Assembly: GCA_964436125.1 (NCBI GenBank)
Contig: CAYTBT010000038.1
Coordinates: forward strand, 1-22,780
Source of the DNA: CAYRFF01 sp964436125
GTDB taxonomy: Bacteria > Bacteroidota > Bacteroidia > Chitinophagales > Saprospiraceae
Reading direction: 5' to 3'
DNA length: 22,780 nt
In this document: piece after piece, positions 15,897 to 22,780 of the stretch
Position numbering within the stretch: the stretch's first letter is position 1
Layout: every line of letters starts with the position of its first letter
The notes under the pieces: generated by a model
Database searches by the model: none
What the model was told of the DNA's origin: nothing
The model's input: the letters and a program-made list of their open reading frames with translations, nothing else
Program-made: the position numbers and the translations under genes

Positions 15897-18800
15897 ATGA
15901 AAAGAATTCTACTATCTGCTATGATGGTTTTACTGATGGGCACGACCATCCTAGCACAAAGAACGATTTCGGGTACCGTCACAGACGAGGGGGGAGACCC
16001 TCTTGTGGGAGCCAATGTCTATCTGGCTACCGACCCATCCGTGGGTACCATTACTGACTTTGATGGCTATTATGAATTGCAAGTACCGGAAGGAGCGACT
16101 GTAATTGAGGTATCTTTTACAGGCTATACTACTCAAGAAGTTGAGCTCGGTGCAAGTGATACATATAATGTAACACTACAAGGTGGCGTGGAATTATCAG
16201 AAGCAGTTGTAACTGCACTCGGTATCACGCGAGACGAGAAGAGCCTGGGATATTCAACACAGGAAGTAGGTGGAGATGAACTTTCCTCTTCCCGTGTAAC
16301 GAATCCATTAAATGCACTCTCGGGAAATGTTGCAGGTGTGACAATATCGACACCTTCATCCAGCTTGGGTGGTTCTACGAGAATCCTGATGAGAGGTGTT
16401 ACCTCTTTAACGGGTGAAAATAGGCCATTGATTGTGGTGGATGGAATTCCACTAGCCAATAATAACGTAAACTCCCAGAATACACAGCGTGGTGCAGGAG
16501 GACGTGATTATGGTGATACAGCATTTGATATTAACCCTGACGATATCGCTTCAGTAAGTGTATTGAAAGGTGGTCCGGCAGCTGCGCTCTACGGTTCACG
16601 TGGTGCCAATGGTGTGATAATGATCACAACAAAGAGTGCCAAGAAAGGACAAGATAATATCACCTTGAATACCGGTATTACCTTCAACCAGATTTCTGTC
16701 TTCCCCAATCTTCAGAATAAATATGGAGGTGGAACCGGAAATGACAACCAGTTTACTACGGTTGTTATCAATGGAAAGGAATATAAAGCAGTGAATTTTG
16801 GTGCTGATTCAAGTTGGGGACCGAAATTTGATCCCAATAGAAAAGTGCTTCAGTGGTATGCATTTGATAAGGAAGGACATCCTGACCAATATCTGAAGCC
16901 GACTCCTTGGGTTGCTTCTGCACATCCATTCAGAGATTTCTTTAACACAGGCGTTACATATACCAATAGTCTTGCGATTTCTAAGTCATATCAGAATACA
17001 TCTGCAAGACTCTCGCTTTCCAATGCAACGGAAACCGGTATCGTTCCTAATTCCAAGCTCAGCAGAACTACTGCAGCTTTAAACTTGAATACTAAGTTTA
17101 ATGAGAAATTTACCGCTTCAGGGCATATTACTTATGTAAGAACAGATGGTTTCAACAGACCTAATGTAGGTTATGGTGACCAAAGTCTTGGACAGGCATA
17201 TTTCCAGTGGGGACAGAGACAGCTCGACTTTGAGAGACTGAAAGATTATAAAATCAATGATGTTACCCAGAGAACATGGAACAGAACTTCTGCTCTAGAC
17301 GGAACTCCGCTTTTCCATAATAATCCATATTGGATTGTTTATGAGAATACAGCAGAAGACTTGAGAAACCACTTTTATGGCGATGTTCAACTGAAGTATG
17401 AATTCATCGATGGCCTGTATGCCGTAGGAACTGTTTATGGTGATCACTATGATTACAATATTCAGAATCATGTTGCGATAGGATCTCAGGCTCAACCTGA
17501 ATACAATAATGCCAACTATAACTTCACTGAAATGAATTATGAGGCGCGATTGCATTATGATAAAGACTTCGGTCGGTTCAGCTTAAATGCACTAGCCGGT
17601 ACAAACAGAAGGAATATGGATTATAATTCCATTATCGGAAATACCAATGGTGGTTTAATTGCACCACTTACATATAACCTTGGAAATAGTAATGAGAAAC
17701 CATCCGTTTCAAATACGCTACGGCAGATGCGTATTAATAGTGTATTCGGGTCAATCTCATTTGGTTGGAATAGTACATTTTACCTAGACATTGCAGGTCG
17801 TAATGATTGGTCATCTACTTTACCTAGCGATAACAATTCTTATTTTTATCCTTCTGTAACAGGTACAGTAATATTCTCTGAATTTTTGCCTGATGTTGAC
17901 TGGTTGAACTTCGGTAAAGTAAGAGCAGGATGGGCACAGGTGAGAAATGGTACGGATCCGTATCAGTTGAGAAATGTTTTCTCAAGTTCATCACTTGCAT
18001 CTATTTTCTTAGGTGTTCCGACATTTACCAATGGAAATACGATGAAAAATGCTGAATTGCTTCCTGAGCTAGTTGCTACATGGGAAGTAGGACTGGAAGC
18101 ATCTTTATTTATGAATCGCCTAATGCTTGACTTGACTTATTATAATAAGACAACCAAGGACTTAATTATGCCGGTTCAGACTTCACCTTCTACGGGATTT
18201 GCATATAAGATGATGAATGCCGGAGAGATGGTAAATAAAGGATTTGAGGCATTAGTTACCGTCGTACCGGTAAGAACCCAAGACTTTGAATGGGCATTGA
18301 CATGGAACTTTGCCAAGAATAATAATACTGTTACTGATTTATATGGCGATCTTGAGTCAGTTATCTTAGGAAATGCAGCCTTCAGAGTATCATTGGCTGC
18401 AATGAAAGGTGAAGAATGGGGTCAGTTGAGAGGATCAGACTTTATTTATGATGAGAATGGAAATAAAGTTGTAGGAGAAAATGGACTTTATTTACAGACA
18501 GGAATAACCAATCTGGGTTCAATCCTTCCGGACTTTAATACTGGTGTGAGAAACACATTCACATATAAGAACTTGTCATTGAGCGTACTCATTGATGTAC
18601 AGAAAGGTGGAAAATACTTCTCTGTAACCAATATGTTCGGTCATTACAGTGGATTATTTGCTGCTACAGCGGAAGGAAATGTGCGTGAAGAAGGAGTACC
18701 TGTACATGCAGTCACGGCTGATGTGGAATTTGCTCCGGATGGATCATATACCGTATCCAATGTGAAGCCTTACGATGAACGAGTAAGTGCATTGAGTTAT

Positions 18801-19085
18801 TTCCACCATTTCTATAGTGGACCAGCTGCGAGAAACGTATTTGATGCAGATTATGTGAAGCTTAGGGATCTTACCTTGACTTATACCTTCCCATCAAGAA
18901 TTACAGGACCTTTCAATGGCATTGAATTAACTGCCTTTGGAAGAAACTTGCTTGTATGGGGATTGGATAATCCAAACTTTGACCCTGAGATGATGTCTGC
19001 AGGTAGTGGAAACGTCCAAGGTATGGAAGGTGGTAATCTTCCTCCGACAAGAACTTATGGATTGAATTTAAGATTGAAACTGTAA
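15897..19085 (+). CDS. susC: SusC/RagA family TonB-linked outer-membrane transporter
   Basis: A 1062-residue SusC-type transporter. It starts with a signal peptide (MKRILLSAMMVLLMGTTILAQ), followed by a carboxypeptidase-regulatory-like domain (about 22-100: ISGTVTDEGGDPLVGANVYL ... GYYELQVPEGATVIEVSFTGY). Next are the linker LSEAVVTALGI with RDEKSLGYSTQEV, and a plug with the SusC signatures MRGVTSLTGENRPLIVVDGIP, NPDDIASVSVLKGGPAAALYGSRGANGVIMITTK. The remainder is a large barrel ending YGLNLRLKL. With SusD it forms the 'pedal-bin' complex that imports oligosaccharides or peptides across the outer membrane. The SusD gene begins 15 bases after its stop codon, indicating an operon. No glycosidase, sulfatase, peptidase or regulator adjoins the pair, so the substrate cannot be inferred. 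The symbol denotes the family, not the starch substrate. Confidence 0.95.
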   Translation: MKRILLSAMMVLLMGTTILAQRTISGTVTDEGGDPLVGANVYLATDPSVGTITDFDGYYELQVPEGATVIEVSFTGYTTQEVELGASDTYNVTLQGGVELSEAVVTALGITRDEKSLGYSTQEVGGDELSSSRVTNPLNALSGNVAGVTISTPSSSLGGSTRILMRGVTSLTGENRPLIVVDGIPLANNNVNSQNTQRGAGGRDYGDTAFDINPDDIASVSVLKGGPAAALYGSRGANGVIMITTKSAKKGQDNITLNTGITFNQISVFPNLQNKYGGGTGNDNQFTTVVINGKEYKAVNFGADSSWGPKFDPNRKVLQWYAFDKEGHPDQYLKPTPWVASAHPFRDFFNTGVTYTNSLAISKSYQNTSARLSLSNATETGIVPNSKLSRTTAALNLNTKFNEKFTASGHITYVRTDGFNRPNVGYGDQSLGQAYFQWGQRQLDFERLKDYKINDVTQRTWNRTSALDGTPLFHNNPYWIVYENTAEDLRNHFYGDVQLKYEFIDGLYAVGTVYGDHYDYNIQNHVAIGSQAQPEYNNANYNFTEMNYEARLHYDKDFGRFSLNALAGTNRRNMDYNSIIGNTNGGLIAPLTYNLGNSNEKPSVSNTLRQMRINSVFGSISFGWNSTFYLDIAGRNDWSSTLPSDNNSYFYPSVTGTVIFSEFLPDVDWLNFGKVRAGWAQVRNGTDPYQLRNVFSSSSLASIFLGVPTFTNGNTMKNAELLPELVATWEVGLEASLFMNRLMLDLTYYNKTTKDLIMPVQTSPSTGFAYKMMNAGEMVNKGFEALVTVVPVRTQDFEWALTWNFAKNNNTVTDLYGDLESVILGNAAFRVSLAAMKGEEWGQLRGSDFIYDENGNKVVGENGLYLQTGITNLGSILPDFNTGVRNTFTYKNLSLSVLIDVQKGGKYFSVTNMFGHYSGLFAATAEGNVREEGVPVHAVTADVEFAPDGSYTVSNVKPYDERVSALSYFHHFYSGPAARNVFDADYVKLRDLTLTYTFPSRITGPFNGIELTAFGRNLLVWGLDNPNFDPEMMSAGSGNVQGMEGGNLPPTRTYGLNLRLKL

Positions 19086-19100
19086 AAAATAAAAGTTATT

Positions 19101-20726
19101 ATGAATATATTTAAAAATAGATTATTAATTATTGGTATACTTGGATTCGGCCTCTTGTTTACTTCATCATGTACGAAGGACTTTGAGGAGATTAATACCA
19201 ATCCAAACAACCCGGAGGTAGTTCCTACCAATATGATTTTTAATGGAGCTACTGCCTACTTAATGAATTATACGCGTGATGGATGGTGGTCAGCGAGAAT
19301 GTCACTTCCATGGATGCAATATTCCGCACAACTTATCTACCAAGAAGAAGATAAGTATCAATATAGAGAGTCTCAGACTGATAATGGCTGGTTTTATCTC
19401 TATAAAAGTGCGACGGATTTTAAATCGATTATTGAATTATGTGAAGGGGAAAGTACTGCGACTCAGATGGCCGCATACGGAAACCTGCAGAATCAGATAG
19501 CAGCATCACGGATTATGCTTTGTTATGCATTTGATCAATTGGCTACACACTTCGGTGATGTCCCTTACTGGTCTTATGGAAATCAGGATAATCCCAATTT
19601 CCAAGCATTGCAGATTGATGAATATTTATTGCCTAAATACGCTACTCAAGAAGCGATCTACAAGGATATCCTTGCTGAATTAAAGGCCGCTTCTGAGCAA
19701 CTCGTATTGAATGAGCCGGTATTTATTACCGGAGACAATATTTACAATGGCGATGCTAGTAAGTGGAAGAAATTTGCCAATTCTCTTCGATTGAGAATAG
19801 CAAATCGAATTAAAGGTGTGTATCCAGATGCACAAGCTGCTATCGACGATGCTATTGCGAGCGGTGTCTTTACTTCCAATGCGGATAACGCCGTTCAAGC
19901 TTTCGGTACTTCTTCTACTGAAGGTTCTCCATTCTGGAAAACATTTATGGTGGGAAGACGTCAGGACTTTGTTGCCGGAGCTTCTTTCACCAATCTGTTG
20001 AAAGGAGAAACCGGTGATTTTGGTATCGATCCGAGATTGCCTAAGATGATTGCACCTGTCGGTGTGGATGGTTATCATGTTGAAGCTCATGGATATGTTG
20101 AATCAACATATAGTGAGATTAAAAATGATCCTTCACTACTTGATCAATACGTGGGAATGCCTATAGGTTTACCCAATGATCTTGTAGAGGTCAATAGTGA
20201 AATCGGAAAGACGTCTTTTTATTCTTATCACGTAATTAAAGCCGATTTTGGTGAAGTATTGATGGAATATGCTGAGGTTGAATTTATCTTATCCGAGTTG
20301 AATGGCTGGGATCAGACTCACTATGAGAATGGTGTCCGAGCTTCCCTTGAAAAATGGGGTGTGGCAGAGGATGCTATTACTGATTTTGTTTCTAATCTGC
20401 CACCGGCTAGCGAAGAGAATGTGCTTACTCAGAAATACGTTGCTCTTTTCATGCAACCACAAGAAGCATGGTGTGAGTATCGTAGAACCGGTTATCCGGA
20501 TGATACTGTTCTCTTACTTCCCGGTGAAGCAAGCAAGGACCTTGATGGAACTGAATATGTCATGACTCCATTGATGTCAGGAAACGTACTTGCTACTGAT
20601 ATCCCCGCACGTGTGAGATATCCACAGTCTGAAAGCAATGTGAATAACAAGAGCTATCAGGAAGCTGTGGGTAGATTGAGTAACGGAGATGAAATTAATA
20701 GTAAATTGTGGTGGGATGTGAACTAA
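19101..20726 (+). CDS. susD: SusD/RagB-like nutrient-binding outer-membrane lipoprotein
   Basis: A 541-residue surface lipoprotein. The lipoprotein signal MNIFKNRLLIIGILGFGLLFTSSC places the lipidated cysteine at residue 24, followed by TKDFEE; acidic residues after a lysine resemble the surface-export signal known in Bacteroidota. The opening FEEINTNPNNPEVVPTNMIF and the ending NSKLWWDVN are typical of the SusD-like group 2 family (PF12771 type, by recollection). It would act as the lid that captures ligand over the SusC barrel. It is co-transcribed with susC (15-base gap), and the transcript ends at the hairpin 26 bases downstream. The start at 19101 is supported by the signal peptide. Substrate unknown. 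Confidence 0.92.
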   Translation: MNIFKNRLLIIGILGFGLLFTSSCTKDFEEINTNPNNPEVVPTNMIFNGATAYLMNYTRDGWWSARMSLPWMQYSAQLIYQEEDKYQYRESQTDNGWFYLYKSATDFKSIIELCEGESTATQMAAYGNLQNQIAASRIMLCYAFDQLATHFGDVPYWSYGNQDNPNFQALQIDEYLLPKYATQEAIYKDILAELKAASEQLVLNEPVFITGDNIYNGDASKWKKFANSLRLRIANRIKGVYPDAQAAIDDAIASGVFTSNADNAVQAFGTSSTEGSPFWKTFMVGRRQDFVAGASFTNLLKGETGDFGIDPRLPKMIAPVGVDGYHVEAHGYVESTYSEIKNDPSLLDQYVGMPIGLPNDLVEVNSEIGKTSFYSYHVIKADFGEVLMEYAEVEFILSELNGWDQTHYENGVRASLEKWGVAEDAITDFVSNLPPASEENVLTQKYVALFMQPQEAWCEYRRTGYPDDTVLLLPGEASKDLDGTEYVMTPLMSGNVLATDIPARVRYPQSESNVNNKSYQEAVGRLSNGDEINSKLWWDVN

Positions 20727-20752
20727 ATCACTGATCAAGCAATACTTATTGT

Positions 20753-20785
20753 AAAAAGGTGATTCCCCTAGGGAGTCACCTTTTT
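20753..20785 (+). terminator. Strong intrinsic terminator of the susCD operon
   Basis: AAAAAGGTGATTCCC (20753-20767) pairs with GGGAGTCACCTTTTT (20771-20785) over 15 positions with a single T-G wobble and a three-base loop CTA. A five-T run closes it. The intron described next begins at the following base; before insertion the T-tract would have continued as TTTTTTCTTTCT. Confidence 0.93.
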
Positions 20786-21177
20786 GTTTGCTATGCATGT
20801 ACATTATCTATAGGGTTAAAGACCCGAACGGGCTTAAATTGACGAGAACCGTTAGTTGAGGGCAAGGGTGTCTATCGTGAGGTAGAATCTGAAAGAAGGC
20901 TAAAACAAAAGTTGGTACTAACGAACAGAAACTGCATACCAAGGCTTACCGAGTGGGTAAAGCGGCAATAGACGCAGACGCCCGAAAGTCGTTCGTAAAT
21001 TCGGAGAGTAAATGCAGTAGTATTAACGGGAAGATAATGGACTTAACATAGGAGGTCTCCGTTAGGAGAGAAACGGAGGAGTCAGCAGAAGCCATAGTAC
21101 CGATATAAATATTGGGTAAGGCCAATAGAGGGAAGGGCTGAATTTTCAAATAAGGAGCAGTTGCTCTACAAATTGGA

Positions 21178-22581
21178 ATGACCATAATGAAGCCAGGAAA
21201 ATACGAGAACTTCCAGATGAGTCTATTTGACGAATGGGAGAGTAGCCAAAAGGTGAAAGGGGCAGACGTATTCAGTTCCCGAAGCGGTTTGGTAAGGTGC
21301 AAGTGGTTGTCAGGGTGTAGAGAAGAACGAGTCTTAACCCAAGATTTGATGAATAAGATAGCGGACTTAAAGAATCTTGAGACCGCATTGCGGAAAGTAA
21401 TGAGTAACAAGGGAAGTGCAGGGATTGACGGAATGAAATTGCAAGAGCTCAAGAAATGGTTTAACACCCACTACGCTGAATTGCAAGAGCAGTTAAAGTC
21501 AGGCAGCTACCAAGTTACAGCAGTTAAAGAGGTATTAATACCGAAGCCGAGTGGCGGGAAACGCAAACTTGGCATTCCCACGGTCAAAGACCGCTTGGTG
21601 CAACAAGCGATAAGCCAAGTATTATCGAGACGCTATGACCCGATATTTTCAGACCACAGTTACGGATTTCGTCCGCGGAGGAATGCCCATCAGGCATTGC
21701 ACAAAGCAGGAGGATACGTAGCCGAGGGGAAGAACTGGGTAATCGATATAGATATGGCAAAATTCTTTGACGAAGTGAACCACGACCGTTTGTTGTGGCA
21801 GTTAAGCACGCGAATAGGCGACAAAAGTGTGCTAAAATTGATAGGGAAATTTCTTCGCGCAGGAACAATGAGTGGAGGGATGACCAGTCAACGGGTGAAA
21901 GGCACTCCGCAAGGGAGCCCACTATCACCGCTACTGTCGAATATAGTTTTAGATGAATTGGACAAGGAATTAGAACGGAGGGGACATCGATTTGTACGCT
22001 ACGCCGACGACTTGATAATACTGGTTGGAAGCGAAAAGGCGGCAGAACGAGTAATGAGCAGCCTCAGAAAGTTTATAGAAAATCGAATGCGATTGAAGAT
22101 AAACGAAGAGAAGAGCAAAATCATTCGCCCATACGAACTCAATTATCTTGGACATAGTATATTATCAGACGGCAGATTAGGGTTGAGCCACAAGAGCGAA
22201 CAACGCTTCAAGGCAAAACTAAAACAACTTACCAAGCGTAACAGAGGCATCAGCTTTGAGCAGATGATAAAGGAGTTAAATCCCATATTGAGGGGTTGGC
22301 TCAACTACTTTAGAAATGCGAGGATGAGAAGACGCCTGCGCGACTTGGAAGGTTGGCTACGCCGAAGGTTAAGATGCCATCGATTAAAACAATGCAAACG
22401 AGCAGTGAGTATAGCAAGGTTTTTGCACAAGTTGGAAGTACCATGGAATCGAAGTTGGACCACAGCGGGAAGTTCCAAAGGATGGTACCGACTATCAATG
22501 ACGCATGCAGCTCACGAAGGAATGAACCTAAAATGGTTCAACAAAATGGGGTTATATAGTTTAACTGCTAATTACGGTTAG
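21178..22581 (+). CDS. ltrA: Group II intron reverse transcriptase/maturase
   Basis: A 467-residue intron-encoded protein that copies the intron RNA into DNA at the target and helps it splice. About 52 extra N-terminal residues precede the RT-0 region (LTQDLMNKIADLKNLETALRKV). RT motifs in order are GSAGIDGM, IPKPSGGKRKLGIPTVKDRL (121-140), SYGFRPRRNAHQAL, VIDIDMAKFFDEVNHD with Asp192, KGTPQGSPLSPLL (241-253), RYADDLIIL with Y275-A-D-D278, and EKSKIIRP...YLGH. The maturase domain X covers about 340-425 (RGISFEQMIKELNPILRGWLNYF ... RRRLRCHRLKQCKR). The C-terminal part TAGSSKGWYRLS ... WFNKMGLYSL is a short DNA-binding-like tail; no HNH endonuclease is present, as in class C. No frameshift or lost catalytic residue is visible. 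The stop codon is 11 bases before domain V. The ribosome-binding site is weak. Confidence 0.94.
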   Translation: MTIMKPGKYENFQMSLFDEWESSQKVKGADVFSSRSGLVRCKWLSGCREERVLTQDLMNKIADLKNLETALRKVMSNKGSAGIDGMKLQELKKWFNTHYAELQEQLKSGSYQVTAVKEVLIPKPSGGKRKLGIPTVKDRLVQQAISQVLSRRYDPIFSDHSYGFRPRRNAHQALHKAGGYVAEGKNWVIDIDMAKFFDEVNHDRLLWQLSTRIGDKSVLKLIGKFLRAGTMSGGMTSQRVKGTPQGSPLSPLLSNIVLDELDKELERRGHRFVRYADDLIILVGSEKAAERVMSSLRKFIENRMRLKINEEKSKIIRPYELNYLGHSILSDGRLGLSHKSEQRFKAKLKQLTKRNRGISFEQMIKELNPILRGWLNYFRNARMRRRLRDLEGWLRRRLRCHRLKQCKRAVSIARFLHKLEVPWNRSWTTAGSSKGWYRLSMTHAAHEGMNLKWFNKMGLYSLTANYG

Positions 22582-22592
22582 CCATTGAGAAA

Positions 22593-22625
22593 ACCGCCTA
22601 GTACGAGAGACGTACGCTGGGTGGT
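22593..22625 (+). ncRNA. Group II intron domain V (catalytic hairpin)
   Basis: The lower stem ACCGCCTA (22593-22600) pairs with TGGGTGGT (22618-22625), including the G-T wobble inside the catalytic CGC triad at 22595-22597. A two-base bulge GC (22616-22617) follows, then the upper stem GTACG (22601-22605)/CGTAC (22611-22615) and a five-base loop AGAGA. The layout matches domain V except for the five-base loop. A CGC triad is typical of class C. Confidence 0.9.
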
Positions 22626-22627
22626 GT

Positions 22628-22678
22628 GAGAGGACAGCAAAGATAGGAGTAATTACCTACCTTTGCTTCCTACTCGAT
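22628..22678 (+). ncRNA. Group II intron domain VI with bulged branch-point A
   Basis: GAG (22628-22630) pairs with CTC (22673-22675), AGGA (22631-22634) with TCCT (22668-22671), AGCAAAG (22636-22642) with CTTTGCT (22661-22667), and TAGG (22644-22647) with CCTA (22656-22659). A22672 is left unpaired, seven bases from the proposed 3' end counting itself, which is the expected branch-point position. The end CGAT fits the AY rule. Confidence 0.82.
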
Positions 22679-22780
22679 TCTTTCTACACTTCCGATGCGA
22701 CTTTCTATGTCTCCTTTTAATCAGTTTATACCCAAAACGTGCAATAGAAATGCAAAAGGAAGTGCAAAAGCCACAGAAGA

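Larger units (their letters stand above)
20786..22678 (+). mobile_element. Complete group IIC intron inserted after a terminator
   Basis: The 5' end GTTTGC aligns position for position with the start of the Oceanobacillus iheyensis group IIC intron as I remember it: both reach CTATAGGG at position 23-30, followed by GACCCGAAC, GCAAGGGTGTC, AATCTGAA and later GTCAGCAGAAG-CATAGTACC. Domain I-III RNA fills 20786 to about 21177, the maturase gene sits in domain IV, and domains V and VI follow directly. The 3' end CTACTCGAT (22670-22678) has the expected AY ending and a bulged adenosine at 22672. The total length is about 1.89 kb. Insertion right behind a terminator stem and T-run is the hallmark of class C. 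The last base is uncertain by one T. The class assignment rests on remembered sequence, not on a search. Confidence 0.87.

Noticed and set aside
22750..22780. Open frame from ATG at 22750 to the window edge (MQKEVQKPQK...)
   Set aside because: Only ten codons are visible, with no ribosome-binding site; it cannot be told from chance.
22679..22780. Search for a further gene or intron sequence after the 3' splice site
   Set aside because: Nothing is recognisable in these 102 bases beyond the T-rich 3' exon start.

Overview
The window comes from a chromosome of the phylum Bacteroidota. The evidence is a SusC/SusD pair, a second Oar-like TonB-dependent receptor with an N-terminal carboxypeptidase-regulatory-like domain, a secreted protease with a type IX secretion C-terminal sorting domain, AT-rich leaders without strong Shine-Dalgarno sequences, and two sites resembling the Bacteroidota TTTG / TAnnTTTG promoter. 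The genus cannot be fixed from the sequence. Most of the window is ordinary chromosome; the accessory parts are a group IIC intron at the right end and a repeat-rich intergenic patch near 8.7-9.2 kb.

Layout, left to right. At 98-1223 are two small plus-strand enzymes: an NTF2-fold SgcJ/EcaC-like protein and an NAD(P)H-dependent FMN reductase. At 1541-5023 is a large secreted metzincin metalloprotease carrying a T9SS signal. At 5426-8644 is an Oar-like TonB-dependent outer-membrane receptor, ending in a strong hairpin that runs into two ~200 bp tandem repeat units with four copies of a 15-nt hairpin. At 9267-10685 (minus) is a phosphoglucomutase/phosphomannomutase, divergent from a 476-486 aa protein of unknown function (10893-12353). 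A six-copy heptamer tract lies between that gene and a convergent minus-strand operon, CPBP protease - cdsA - psd, which makes and processes membrane phospholipid precursors. pdxJ (vitamin B6) diverges from that operon, followed by the susC/susD nutrient-uptake pair (15897-20726).

The susCD operon ends in a near-perfect intrinsic terminator at 20753-20785. Starting at the base after its T-run is a complete group IIC intron (about 20786-22678) encoding a 467-aa reverse transcriptase/maturase, with domains V and VI recognisable base by base. Removing the intron joins TTTTT to TCTTTCT and restores a longer terminator T-tract, which supports both ends. Two details of the intron differ from the usual pattern: a GUUUG rather than GUGYG 5' end, and a five-base domain V loop. 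I found no convincing novel multi-gene defence or biosynthetic system. The points most worth following are the intron details, the hairpin-bearing tandem repeat and the conserved unknown gene.
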